Source: Tenacibaculum skagerrakense
Lineage (GTDB): Bacteria; Bacteroidota; Bacteroidia; Flavobacteriales; Flavobacteriaceae
DNA: 64,000 bases
Reading direction: 5' to 3'
Assembly (NCBI RefSeq): GCF_004345825.1
Contig: NZ_SLXM01000011.1
Coordinates: 30,068 to 94,067, forward strand
A program made the position numbers and the translations under genes. The notes beneath the pieces were generated by a model that saw only the letters and a list, made by a program, of their open reading frames with translations, was not told the DNA's origin and ran no database searches. Positions 38,333 to 46,575 of the stretch are shown piece after piece. Position 1 is the first letter of the stretch. Each line of letters starts with the position of its first letter.

Positions 38333-39286
38333 TTGAACGAAAGAGTAATTGAACTTACAGAAATCAACCCAAAAGAATTTTTTGGCGCTCAAAACAGTAC
38401 AATCTCCCTTTTAAAAACAAACTTTCCTAAAATTAAGATTGTTGCTCGTGGTAATAAACTAAAAATTTACGGTGATCCTGAAATTCTAGATGAATTTGAG
38501 AGACGATTAGAGCGTTTAATCAATTATTATAATCGCTATAATAAATTAGATGAAAATAGTATTGAGCGAATTTTAACGTCTAACGGGAAAGAAGAGGAGG
38601 AAAGAAAGTTTGGTGATAATAAACAAATTTTAGTGCACGGTGTAAGTGGAAAAATAATTAAACCACTTACAGAGAATCAACGCAAAATGATACAACTCAT
38701 GCGAGAAAATGATTTGTTATTTGCTGTTGGTCCTGCGGGAACCGGAAAAACATACACTGCTGTAGCGTTAGCTGTTAAAGCATTAAAAGAAAAAGAGGTT
38801 AGAAGAATTATATTAACTAGGCCTGCGGTTGAGTCGGGAGAAAATTTAGGTTTCCTTCCAGGAGATTTAAAAGAAAAATTAGATCCGTATATGCAACCGT
38901 TATATGATGCATTAAGAGATATGATTCCTTTTGAAAAATTACAAGTTTATTTAGAAAATGGAACCATTCAAATTGCGCCGTTAGCATTTATGCGTGGAAG
39001 AACCTTAGACAATGCATTTGTAATTTTAGATGAAGCTCAAAATACAACACATGCACAAATGAAAATGTTTCTAACTCGTATGGGAATGCATGCAAAGTTT
39101 ATTATTACTGGAGATCCAGGACAAATTGATTTACCAAGAAAACAAGTTTCAGGATTAAAAGAAGCGTTATTAGCATTAAAAAATATTGATGGAATTGGGC
39201 AAATTTATTTAGATGATAATGATGTTGTTCGCCATAGATTAGTAAAAAAGATTATTAAAGCTTACAAAAGCATAGAAACTGAATAA
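38333..39286 (+). CDS. PhoH-like ATPase (YbeZ family)
   Basis: 317 residues starting at a TTG codon; no ATG lies in frame before the conserved N-terminal KH-like segment (about 1-70). The PhoH ATPase domain (about 105-310) has Walker A GPAGTGKTYTA near 132-142, AVESGENLGFLPGDLKEKLDPY and Walker B VILDEAQNTT near 228-237. YbeZ-type PhoH proteins act in RNA or ribosome maturation together with YbeY; ybeY is not in this window. The hypothetical membrane-protein gene follows after 5 bases, and purC after that. Confidence 0.93.
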   Translation: MNERVIELTEINPKEFFGAQNSTISLLKTNFPKIKIVARGNKLKIYGDPEILDEFERRLERLINYYNRYNKLDENSIERILTSNGKEEEERKFGDNKQILVHGVSGKIIKPLTENQRKMIQLMRENDLLFAVGPAGTGKTYTAVALAVKALKEKEVRRIILTRPAVESGENLGFLPGDLKEKLDPYMQPLYDALRDMIPFEKLQVYLENGTIQIAPLAFMRGRTLDNAFVILDEAQNTTHAQMKMFLTRMGMHAKFIITGDPGQIDLPRKQVSGLKEALLALKNIDGIGQIYLDDNDVVRHRLVKKIIKAYKSIETE

Positions 39287-39291
39287 AATTC

Positions 39292-39858
39292 ATGTTTAAA
39301 AATCTTAACTTTCAGGAAATATTGTCTCTTGCTTATGTGTTGTTGATAATTGTGGGTGTTATTAGTGAGAGTATATTTTATGGTGTTTTAGGAGTTCATT
39401 ATTTAGAGTACACATCAATATTAGACGCACTAATTTCTCCTTTTAGTTTAATTACGAGCGATTTAAGAGTTTTTTTAGTTATAGTCGTTTTAATGATTTT
39501 CTATTATCTGTATATGGTAAAGTTTTTACCTTGGATATTCAAGAAAGCTAATAAAGAAAAATCTTTAGAGGAGATTCAAAACAAGAAGACTTTATATTTT
39601 GCTTTAATACTAGCTTTTGTTATTTTATTTCCTAGTATGAGAATTGGAATGGCTATAAGTTATAAAAATCGATTAGAAGAAAAAACTTTTGAGAATGACC
39701 ATTCGCTTGTATTTAAGGGTGGAGATGTTTTGAATGTAAAAAAAATAGGGCAGAATACTAGCTATGTTTTTTATGTGCAAGAAGATGATAATGTGGTTAC
39801 AGTTACACCAATATTAGATAATATAAAGCAGATAAAAAGAATTCCAAAAGAAGATTAA
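39292..39858 (+). CDS. Hypothetical membrane protein with three predicted helices
   Basis: 188 residues. Hydrophobic segments lie at about 10-33, 55-80 and 102-121, followed by a soluble C-terminal domain of about 65 residues (HSLVFKGGDVLNVKKIGQNTSY and onward) that looks beta-rich, with an SH3-like pattern. No family was recognised. It begins 5 bases after phoH and ends just before a separate -7 box for purC, so it probably belongs to the phoH transcript. Confidence 0.75.
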   Translation: MFKNLNFQEILSLAYVLLIIVGVISESIFYGVLGVHYLEYTSILDALISPFSLITSDLRVFLVIVVLMIFYYLYMVKFLPWIFKKANKEKSLEEIQNKKTLYFALILAFVILFPSMRIGMAISYKNRLEEKTFENDHSLVFKGGDVLNVKKIGQNTSYVFYVQEDDNVVTVTPILDNIKQIKRIPKED

Positions 39859-39864
39859 AAAGTT

Positions 39865-39872
39865 TACTTTTG
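39865..39872 (+). promoter_or_regulatory. -7 promoter element for purC
   Basis: TACTTTTG, exact TAnnTTTG, 24 bases before the purC ATG. No clear TTG lies at the usual spacing. Confidence 0.6.
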
Positions 39873-39896
39873 CCGTTTACAACAACGCAACACTAA

Positions 39897-40844
39897 ATGA
39901 ATACAATTAACGAAACGAGTTTTAACTTTCCAGGTCAAAAATCGGTTTACAAAGGGAAGGTTAGAGAGGTGTATAATATAAATGATGAAGTATTGGTAAT
40001 GATTGCCTCAGATCGTTTATCTGCTTTCGACGTAATTATGCCTCGTCAAATTCCGTACAAAGGACAAATCTTAAATCAAATTGCAACTAAAATGATGAAC
40101 GAAACTTCTGATATTGTTCCGAACTGGTTGGTTGCAAATCCAGATGAAAACGTAGCGGTAGGATATCTATGTGAACCTTTCAAGGTAGAAATGGTTATTA
40201 GAGGTTATTTGTCTGGTCATGCGGCACGTGAATACAATGCTGGAAAAAGAGTATTATGCGGAGTAACAATGGCTGAAGGAATGAAAGAAAATGATAAATT
40301 TCCAGAGCCAATTATTACGCCATCAACAAAAGCAGATAACGGAGAGCACGATGAAGATATTTCTAGAGAACAAATTTTAGCTAAAGGAATAGTTTCAGAA
40401 GAAGATTATCTAGTGTTGGAAGATTACACAAGAAAATTATTTGCAAGAGGAACTGAAATAGCCGCTAAACGTGGTTTGATTTTAGTTGATACTAAATATG
40501 AGTTTGGTAAAACTAAAGACGGAAAGATTGTTTTAATTGATGAAATTCATACACCAGATTCTTCTCGTTATTTTTATGCTGATGGTTATGCAGAGCGTCA
40601 AGCTAAAGATGAAAAACAAAAGCAGTTATCTAAAGAGTTTGTTCGTCAATGGTTAATCGAGAATGGATTCCAAGGAAAAGAGGGACAACAAATTCCAGAA
40701 ATGAACGATGAAAAAATTATTGAAATTTCTAATCGTTATATAGAATTGTTTGAGCAAATTACAGGAGAACAATTTGTAAAAGCAGATACAGCTAATATTT
40801 TAAGTAGAATTGAACGTAACGTTACTAACTACTTAACTAAATAA
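39897..40844 (+). CDS. purC: Phosphoribosylaminoimidazole-succinocarboxamide synthase (SAICAR synthetase)
   Basis: 315 residues, the longer form found in Bacteroidota and eukaryotes. It joins CAIR and aspartate with ATP to form SAICAR in purine synthesis. Landmarks are [11 protein letters not shown] near 18-28, [22 protein letters not shown] near 36-57, the substrate-site [19 protein letters not shown] and [11 protein letters not shown]...[12 protein letters not shown]. It has its own -7 box and ends at a bidirectional terminator, so it is monocistronic and away from other pur genes. Confidence 0.97.
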   Translation: MNTINETSFNFPGQKSVYKGKVREVYNINDEVLVMIASDRLSAFDVIMPRQIPYKGQILNQIATKMMNETSDIVPNWLVANPDENVAVGYLCEPFKVEMVIRGYLSGHAAREYNAGKRVLCGVTMAEGMKENDKFPEPIITPSTKADNGEHDEDISREQILAKGIVSEEDYLVLEDYTRKLFARGTEIAAKRGLILVDTKYEFGKTKDGKIVLIDEIHTPDSSRYFYADGYAERQAKDEKQKQLSKEFVRQWLIENGFQGKEGQQIPEMNDEKIIEISNRYIELFEQITGEQFVKADTANILSRIERNVTNYLTK

Positions 40845-40873
40845 AAAAAGAGAAGTTTAACTTCTCTTTTTTT
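40844..40873. terminator. Bidirectional terminator between purC and the fasciclin gene
   Basis: AGAGAAG/CTTCTCT stem, extended by long A and T tracts, with a short loop, between convergent genes. Confidence 0.9.
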
Positions 40874-40895
40874 ATATGAAATAGATTAGGAAATA

Positions 40896-41453
40896 TTATT
40901 CAGGCATTATAACAGTATCTATTGCATGAATGATTCCATTACTAGCTTCTACATCAGTAATAATTACTCTAGAGATGTTGCCTTTTGCATCTTTTAATAA
41001 AACATCACCACCTTTCATCATTGCAGTTAACGAGTTTCCTTGTACAGTTTTTATTACAAATTTTCCATTATTAGCTTTAATTGCTTTTACTACTGCTTTT
41101 GCATCAAACTTTCCACCTATAACATGATAGGTCAAAACTGTAGTTAATATTTTTTTGTTTTCTGGTTTAAGTAAAGAATATAATGTGCCTTCTGGTAATT
41201 TTCCAAAAGCATCATTGGTAGGAGCGAAAACTGTAAAAGGTCCGTTACCGTTTAATACATCAACTAAGTTGGCAGCTTTTACAGCAGCAACTAGTGTAGA
41301 GAAGTTTTCATTTGATGCTGCTACACCAACAATAGTTTCTTCTATTTTCTCTTTCTTTTTATCATTAACGGGGTCTGTAGATAGTGCTTTTACAGTGTAA
41401 GTCATAGATGAAAAAGATAGCAGTAATAAGAATGTTAAGTTTTTGAATTTCAT
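40896..41453 (-). CDS. Secreted fasciclin (FAS1) domain protein
   Basis: 185 residues: signal peptide (about 1-23, MKFKNLTFLLLLSFSSMTYT and on), a short linker, and one FAS1 domain (about 48-184). The H1 and H2 boxes are visible as FTVFAPTNDAFGKLP near 74-88 and LTYHVIGGKF, and the end as NGIIHAIDTVIMP. FAS1 proteins mediate cell-surface or matrix adhesion; in marine bacteria single-domain secreted forms are common and mostly uncharacterised. It is monocistronic by context. Confidence 0.95.
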   Translation of the reverse strand: MKFKNLTFLLLLSFSSMTYTVKALSTDPVNDKKKEKIEETIVGVAASNENFSTLVAAVKAANLVDVLNGNGPFTVFAPTNDAFGKLPEGTLYSLLKPENKKILTTVLTYHVIGGKFDAKAVVKAIKANNGKFVIKTVQGNSLTAMMKGGDVLLKDAKGNISRVIITDVEASNGIIHAIDTVIMPE

Positions 41454-41512
41454 AATATTAGTTTTATTTTTTACGAAGTTATGATTTAATAAAACACAAA
41501 TTGTTTAATGTT

Positions 41513-41544
41513 TTGTTAAAAAAAATAAACAAAATAGTATTTTT
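41513..41544 (+). promoter_or_regulatory. Promoter of the 41564 gene
   Basis: TTG at 41513-41515, 21-base spacer, TATTTTTG at 41537-41544. It lies 19 bases before the ATG at 41564 and inside the longer possible reading frame, which fixes the start choice. Confidence 0.75.
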
Positions 41545-41563
41545 GGAAAATCAAATAAAAATT

Positions 41564-41938
41564 ATGTTGAGTAAAAAAGATATTAGACCAAAATTAGACT
41601 TAGATGCTGTTGGTGAAACAGAAGGATTTCAAAATAAAACGTTACGTCCTATTTTAAAATTACAGCATGAAATACTTTTATTAGTCTTTAAAACATGGTC
41701 TGAAAAACACAGAATAAATTTGTTTTCTTTAAATGTTGAGAGATTTAATTCAATTCTTGAAAAAGAGTTTTCAAAAAATAATGTGGTAAAAAATCAATTA
41801 GTAGGAATTGTTATTGGGCAATTTACCGCAGACGAGTATAAAGAGTACATCATAAAATCCTCTGAGTACAATAAAAGAATTTTTAACATGATTAAAAAAA
41901 GACTTTTTGATAGCTTTGAGGAATTAAAGAAGAAGTAA
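41564..41938 (+). CDS. Hypothetical cytoplasmic protein
   Basis: 124 residues from the ATG at 41564 (MLSKKDIRPKLDLDAVGETE). The frame could extend to 41501, but a full promoter lies in that extension. It is mostly helical, with the conserved-looking block FQNKTLRPILKLQHEILLLVF near 22-42. There is no signal peptide or membrane helix and no family was recognised. The following gene starts 4 bases after its stop, so the two form an operon. Confidence 0.72.
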   Translation: MLSKKDIRPKLDLDAVGETEGFQNKTLRPILKLQHEILLLVFKTWSEKHRINLFSLNVERFNSILEKEFSKNNVVKNQLVGIVIGQFTADEYKEYIIKSSEYNKRIFNMIKKRLFDSFEELKKK

Positions 41939-41942
41939 CTTT

Positions 41943-42422
41943 ATGAAAACAGCTACGATTAAAATTTTAAAAGATGAATTAAAACATCAATCTTCGGATG
42001 AATTATTGGAGTTGTGTTTAAAGTTAGTTCGATTTAAAAAAGAAAATAAAGAGTTATTAACCTATTTGTTATTCGAAGCTTCAAATGAAGATCGCTATAT
42101 AGAATCTATTAAATTAGAAGTCGATGAGCTATTCAATGAAATAAACACCAAAAGCTTTTTCTATATTAGAAAAAGTGTGCGCAAAATACTTTCTACACTA
42201 AAAAAATACATTCGCTATTCCAAAAAGAAAAACACAGAAGTAGAACTACTATTATATTTCTGCTTAAAATTAAAGCAGTTTACGCCTTCAATTTTAAAAA
42301 GTCCACGTCTACAAAATATCTATGATACACAAATGAGAATGGCTAAAAAAGCTATGGAAAATCTTCATGAAGACTTACAGTATGATTATAATATGTTTAT
42401 TGAAGATCAGGATTTAATTTAA
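41943..42422 (+). CDS. Hypothetical helical protein
   Basis: 159 residues, all-helical and basic. The pattern SSDELLELCLKLVRFKKENKELLTYLLFE near 17-45 and a second helical repeat (VELLLYFCLKLKQFTPSIL near 100) suggest a HEAT- or ARM-like helical hairpin protein. There is no signal peptide and no recognised family. It is the second gene of a two-gene unit with the 41564 gene. Confidence 0.72.
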   Translation: MKTATIKILKDELKHQSSDELLELCLKLVRFKKENKELLTYLLFEASNEDRYIESIKLEVDELFNEINTKSFFYIRKSVRKILSTLKKYIRYSKKKNTEVELLLYFCLKLKQFTPSILKSPRLQNIYDTQMRMAKKAMENLHEDLQYDYNMFIEDQDLI

Positions 42423-42461
42423 TGATTTATCAATAAATACCTTTTATTATTAATGGTTGTT

Positions 42462-42469
42462 TAATTTTG
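42462..42469 (+). promoter_or_regulatory. -7-like element upstream of the InsA-like gene
   Basis: TAATTTTG, exact TAnnTTTG, 63 bases before the ATG at 42533. The leader it predicts would contain the 19-bp tandem repeat. No TTG is found at the usual distance. Confidence 0.45.
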
Positions 42470-42491
42470 TAACATTTTTGTTAGTAATATT

Positions 42492-42529
42492 TTATGCTAA
42501 ATTAATATATTTATGCTAAAATAGTATAT
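42492..42529 (+). repeat. 19-bp tandem direct repeat abutting the InsA-like gene start
   Basis: TTATGCTAAATTAATATAT (42492-42510) is followed without a gap by TTATGCTAAAATAGTATAT (42511-42529), 17 of 19 identical. The second copy ends 3 bases before the ATG. Two adjacent copies in this position suggest a binding site for a protein or RNA element controlling the gene, possibly its own product. Confidence 0.7.
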
Positions 42530-42532
42530 CTA

Positions 42533-42949
42533 ATGATTGAGTCTTGCCCTAATTGTAATTCAGAAGAGGTAATTAAAAGCGGAATTATTAAAAACAGACA
42601 ACGCTATAAGTGTAAAAAATGCAGCTATTATTTCACAGTAAATAAGTTGGGAAAAAAAATAGATGATTACTATGTAAATAAAGCTCTTCAGTTATATTTA
42701 GAAGGTTTGACTTATAGAGAAATTGAACGAATTTTAGGAGTATCCCATGTGTCAGTTTTAAACTGGGTAAAAAAATATAATATCAAACGACCTTATTCAG
42801 GAAATTATCATCCTACCTATAAAATTTTAAGCGCTTCAGAGCTATCAAAATACTTTCAAAATACTGAGAATTTATACAAATCAGGTGTGCTGATAACTGA
42901 GTTAGGAGATAAGTTTATGATGATTAAATGGGAACGTTTTAAAGATTAA
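42533..42949 (+). CDS. Zinc-ribbon/HTH protein related to IS1 InsA, possible domesticated regulator
   Basis: 138 residues. A four-cysteine zinc ribbon occupies residues 1-37 (CPNCNSEEVIKSG, then YKCKKCSYYF). A helix-turn-helix follows at about 48-80 (LQLYLEGLTYREIERILGVSHVSVLNWVKKYN). This is the InsA half of IS1-type transposases. The C-terminal 50 residues (ILSASELSKYFQNTEN...KFMMIKWERFKD) are unlike InsA, and no InsB catalytic frame or terminal inverted repeats follow, so it is not an active IS1. It stands at the head of the acetate-uptake and acs cluster behind a tandem-repeat operator candidate. A transcription-factor role is inferred. Confidence 0.8.
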   Translation: MIESCPNCNSEEVIKSGIIKNRQRYKCKKCSYYFTVNKLGKKIDDYYVNKALQLYLEGLTYREIERILGVSHVSVLNWVKKYNIKRPYSGNYHPTYKILSASELSKYFQNTENLYKSGVLITELGDKFMMIKWERFKD

Positions 42950-43059
42950 CTATAGTTATTTAACAATTAAGTATACTGTTTTTTATAAAATACTTGAATT
43001 TTAAGAGATTAGCGATGCACACAAAACCAAGTTTAACGTATAACTAATTCTTAAAACTT

Positions 43060-44274
43060 ATGAAAAAATCTTTAGTCTTACTGTTTGGGTTGTTATTATC
43101 CTTGCAGTTTTCCTTTTCTCAAGGCTCTCCTGATTACAAAGGAGGTTTAAAAGTAAAACTTGATGAAGATGGGAAAAAATATCTACGTATAATTTCATGG
43201 GCGCAAGTTCAGGGAGTATATAATTTTGATGCGTCTGCCAATAGTGCAGATGTTAGTTTTAATTTAAGAAGAGCAAGAATATTAATGTTTGCTCAAATTA
43301 ATCCTAAATTTTTAATCCTTACACATTTCGGTTTAAATAGTTTAACAGGTGATACCATGAGTCCTACTGGAAAAGGTGAAGGCTCTCAACTGTTCTTTCA
43401 TGATGTTTGGGCGCAATATAGTGTTGGTAAAGATCATGTAGTTGGAGCAGGATTACATTATTTTAATGGTATTTCAAGATTGAACAATCAGAGTACTTTA
43501 AACATGATGACACTCGATAATAACCGTCAATCATGGGCTACTATAGGTTTGTCAGATCAGTTTGCACGTCATCTAGGAATATTTGCAAAAGGTAAATTCG
43601 GTAAATTACAGTATCGAGTTTCTATAAACGATGCTTTAACAAATAGTTTAGATGCACGTGATCCTAATGCTGAAACGTCTGCTGTATATGGCGGTAAAAG
43701 AATTTTAGGTTCTGCGGATGCTGGTAAAACGTATTCTGGGTACTTCGATTATCAACTTTTAGATGAAGAATCTAACTTTTTGCCATACAAAGTAGGCTCT
43801 TATTTAGGAGGAAAGAAAGTATTTAATGTTGGAGCTGGTTTCTTTTTTCATCCAAGCGGTTCCGTATTTAATGATAATGGAAATTTAGTAGGTGAAGATG
43901 TAAGCATTTTTGCAGTTGATGCATTTTATGATTCTCCAATTGGAACAGATGGAAGTGCTATCACTGCCTATGCTGTTTATCAGAATAATAACTATGGTAC
44001 TAACTATTTAAATAGTGCTTATGGAACTGGAAATATGATGTATGGTCATGTAGGTTATGTGTTTGCAGGTGATACTGCTAAAACAAGATATCAACCTTAT
44101 GTTTCTTTTGCTTCTAATAGTTATGATGCCGTTAATGATAATCGAAATATTTTCGGTTTAGGAATTAATGCCTACCTGAGTGGACATAATTCGAAGTTAA
44201 CACTTGAGTATCAAAACCAAGATTTTGGAACTTCTACGAGTTCTTTAACACTTCAAGCAATGATTTACTTATAA
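43060..44274 (+). CDS. Outer-membrane porin (porin O/P-like)
   Basis: 404 residues with signal peptide MKKSLVLLFGLLLSLQFSFSQ. The body is a 16-strand-type barrel of short amphipathic strands with family-like segments YLRIISWAQVQGVYNFD, FNLRRARILMFAQINPKFLI and AQYSVGKDHVVGAGLHYF. It ends in LTLQAMIYL, a typical barrel-closing strand. It lies 11 bases before the DUF4212 gene of the acetate-type symporter and would supply passage of the substrate across the outer membrane. The upstream gap (42950-43059) holds an AAGTAT...ATACTT inverted repeat. Confidence 0.9.
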   Translation: MKKSLVLLFGLLLSLQFSFSQGSPDYKGGLKVKLDEDGKKYLRIISWAQVQGVYNFDASANSADVSFNLRRARILMFAQINPKFLILTHFGLNSLTGDTMSPTGKGEGSQLFFHDVWAQYSVGKDHVVGAGLHYFNGISRLNNQSTLNMMTLDNNRQSWATIGLSDQFARHLGIFAKGKFGKLQYRVSINDALTNSLDARDPNAETSAVYGGKRILGSADAGKTYSGYFDYQLLDEESNFLPYKVGSYLGGKKVFNVGAGFFFHPSGSVFNDNGNLVGEDVSIFAVDAFYDSPIGTDGSAITAYAVYQNNNYGTNYLNSAYGTGNMMYGHVGYVFAGDTAKTRYQPYVSFASNSYDAVNDNRNIFGLGINAYLSGHNSKLTLEYQNQDFGTSTSSLTLQAMIYL

Positions 44275-44285
44275 AAAATACAATT

Positions 44286-44543
44286 ATGACAGATAGAGAT
44301 AAAGCAATGGCATATTGGAAAGAAAACCTACGATATTTAGTAATTCTACTAGCTATTTGGTTTGTAGTTTCATATGGCGCAGGAATAATATTTAAAGATG
44401 CTTTAAATGCAATCAAAATAGGAGGTTTCAAATTAGGTTTCTGGTTTGCGCAACAAGGATCTATTTATGTATTTGTTGTTCTGATTTTCGTATACGTTCG
44501 ATTGATGAATAAACTAGATAAAAAATATGGCTACGACGAGTAG
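44286..44543 (+). CDS. DUF4212 small subunit of sodium/substrate symporter
   Basis: 85 residues with two membrane helices (about 15-38 and 50-73). The family pattern is AMAYWKENLRYLVILLAIWF near 7-26, then FWFAQQGSIYVFVVLIFVYV near 52-71 and DKKYGYDE at the end. DUF4212 proteins are encoded directly before acetate/solute symporters of the VC_2705 type and are thought to be their small subunit. Here the symporter starts 31 bases downstream. Confidence 0.95.
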   Translation: MTDRDKAMAYWKENLRYLVILLAIWFVVSYGAGIIFKDALNAIKIGGFKLGFWFAQQGSIYVFVVLIFVYVRLMNKLDKKYGYDE

Positions 44544-44574
44544 TGGCTTAAACTAATTTTAAAAATTTACTATT

Positions 44575-46287
44575 ATGAGTGTTCAAATTTGGACTTATAT
44601 TATCGTTGGAATCACTTTTGCCTTATATATTGGAATAGCAATTTGGTCTAGAGCTGGTTCTACTAAAGAATTTTATGTTGCTGGTGGAGGTGTTTCTCCT
44701 TTAGCAAACGGAATGGCAACAGCAGCAGATTGGATGTCGGCAGCTTCATTCATATCAATGGCAGGATTAATCTCTTTCATGGGATATGATGGTTCGGTTT
44801 ATTTAATGGGATGGACAGGTGGTTATGTGCTGCTAGCATTATTACTAGCTCCTTATTTAAGGAAGTTTGGAAAGTTTACAGTTCCAGATTTTATCGGAGA
44901 ACGTTATTATTCTAAAACAGCTAGAATTGTAGCAGTATTATGTGCCTTAATTGTTTCCTTTACCTATGTAGCGGGACAGATGCGTGGTGTTGGTGTAGTG
45001 TTTTCTCGCTTTTTACAAGTAGATATTAATACAGGTGTAATCATCGGAATGATTATCGTTTTGTTTTATGCTGTTTTAGGAGGGATGAAAGGAATTACAT
45101 ACACACAGGTAGCGCAATATTGTGTTTTGATTTTTGCATTCATGGTTCCGGCAATATTTATTTCAATTCAAATGACTGGAAACCCGATTCCACAATTAGG
45201 AATGGGATCAACATTAAATGATGGATCAGGAACTTATTTGTTAGATAAATTGAATGGATTATCAACAGAATTAGGTTTTGCTGAGTATACCGATGGATCA
45301 AAATCATTAATTGATGTATTTGCCATTACATTAGCTTTAATGGTTGGTACTGCTGGTTTACCACACGTTATCGTAAGATTTTTCACAGTTAAAAAAGTGA
45401 AAGACGCTCGTAAATCTGCCGGATTAGCATTGTTATTCATTGCTATTTTATATACCACAGCTCCTGCAGTTGCGGTGTTTGCTAGAACTAACTTAATCAA
45501 CACGGTAAGTGAGAAAAAATATGCAGACATGCCAGCATGGTTTACAAATTGGGAAGAAACAGGTTTGCTAAAATATGAAGATAAAAATCAAGATGGTGTT
45601 ATTCAGTATGTAGCAGATAAAAGTAAGAATGAACTAACAGTAGATAGAGATATTATGGTGTTAGCAAATCCTGAAATTGCTAACTTACCAAATTGGGTAA
45701 TTGCATTAGTTGCTGCGGGAGGATTAGCAGCTGCGTTATCTACTGCGGCAGGTTTATTATTGGTGATTTCGGCAGCAGTGTCGCATGATTTAATAAAGAA
45801 TGTCTTCAAACCAGATATAACAGAAAAGCAAGAGTTGCTTGCTGCTCGATTATCAGCAGTGGCAGCAGTAGTGGTAGCGGGTTATTTTGGTATCAATCCA
45901 CCAGATTTTGTCGCCGCGGTCGTCGCATTGGCTTTTGGTTTAGCAGCGGCATCATTCTTTCCAGCAATTGTTCTTGGGATTTTTTATAAGAAAATGAATA
46001 AAGAAGGGGCTATAGCAGGTATGGTAGTAGGAATTGTTTTAATGATTTTTTATATTTTAAAATTCAAATTTGGAGTTTTTGATGGAGGAAAAGAAGCTGT
46101 AGCAGGATTAAAGTCTAGCTGGTGGTTTGGGATTTCTCCTGAAGGATTTGGAACTATTGCCATGATTGTGAATTTTGCAGTAGCTTTAGTTGTAAATTCA
46201 TTTACACAAGAGCCGCCTCAAGATGTTCAGGAAATAGTAGAAAATATTAGAATACCAAGCGGTGTTGGCGAAGCTGTTCATCACTAA
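44575..46287 (+). CDS. Acetate-type sodium:solute symporter (VC_2705/ActP-like)
   Basis: 570 residues, about 13 membrane helices. AGGGVSPLANGMATAADWMS near 36-55 and GTAGLPHVIVRFFTVK near 260-275 are typical of the cation-acetate symporter branch. A soluble loop carries an EF-hand-like sequence at 336-343 (DKNQDGVI, pattern DxNxDGxI). Together with DUF4212 it would import acetate or a similar monocarboxylate with sodium. Its substrate is supported by acs and by the CrbS-like sensor in the same cluster. A hairpin terminator or attenuator follows. Confidence 0.93.
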   Translation: MSVQIWTYIIVGITFALYIGIAIWSRAGSTKEFYVAGGGVSPLANGMATAADWMSAASFISMAGLISFMGYDGSVYLMGWTGGYVLLALLLAPYLRKFGKFTVPDFIGERYYSKTARIVAVLCALIVSFTYVAGQMRGVGVVFSRFLQVDINTGVIIGMIIVLFYAVLGGMKGITYTQVAQYCVLIFAFMVPAIFISIQMTGNPIPQLGMGSTLNDGSGTYLLDKLNGLSTELGFAEYTDGSKSLIDVFAITLALMVGTAGLPHVIVRFFTVKKVKDARKSAGLALLFIAILYTTAPAVAVFARTNLINTVSEKKYADMPAWFTNWEETGLLKYEDKNQDGVIQYVADKSKNELTVDRDIMVLANPEIANLPNWVIALVAAGGLAAALSTAAGLLLVISAAVSHDLIKNVFKPDITEKQELLAARLSAVAAVVVAGYFGINPPDFVAAVVALAFGLAAASFFPAIVLGIFYKKMNKEGAIAGMVVGIVLMIFYILKFKFGVFDGGKEAVAGLKSSWWFGISPEGFGTIAMIVNFAVALVVNSFTQEPPQDVQEIVENIRIPSGVGEAVHH

Positions 46288-46328
46288 GTAAGATGTCTTG
46301 CATATTTAATTTTTAAATAGCTAAATTG

Positions 46329-46364
46329 AAGCAGTGTTATAATTAATTTTAGAACACTGCTTTT
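46329..46364 (+). terminator. Hairpin terminator or attenuator between symporter and sensor genes
   Basis: GCAGTGTT (46331-46338) pairs with AACACTGC (46353-46360), 14-base loop, followed by TTTT. The short T tract suggests partial read-through into the regulatory genes that start at 46381. Confidence 0.65.
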
Positions 46365-46380
46365 CAACTACAATAGAAAA

Positions 46381-46575
46381 ATGAAAAAACGTCACGAACA
46401 AAAGTTGGTAGTATTATCTATAGCATTAATAGTACTAATTAATATTCCTATGATTCTCATTTTTAATCATAAAGGAGAGATATTTGGATTTCCTGTTTTG
46501 TATTTTTCAATTTTTATTTTGTGGATTTTATCGGTGCTAATTTCATATTACGTTTTAGTTAAGTATTATGAATAA
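46381..46575 (+). CDS. Small two-helix membrane protein coupled to the sensor kinase gene
   Basis: 64 residues: basic start MKKRHEQK, a first helix (about 9-28) and a second helix (about 38-60). Its stop overlaps the start of the sensor kinase gene by 8 bases, so the two are translationally coupled. It has no recognised family. Its position suggests that it assembles with or stabilises the SLC5-type membrane part of the kinase, by analogy with DUF4212 and its symporter; this is inference. Confidence 0.75.
   Translation: MKKRHEQKLVVLSIALIVLINIPMILIFNHKGEIFGFPVLYFSIFILWILSVLISYYVLVKYYE

Noticed and set aside
42533..42949. Active IS1 element
   Set aside because: No InsB-type catalytic frame, terminal inverted repeats or target duplication could be seen around the InsA-like gene.
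45234..45809. Two minus-strand frames of 98 and 68 codons inside the symporter
   Set aside because: Both are antisense shadows of a conserved transporter gene and show no independent features.
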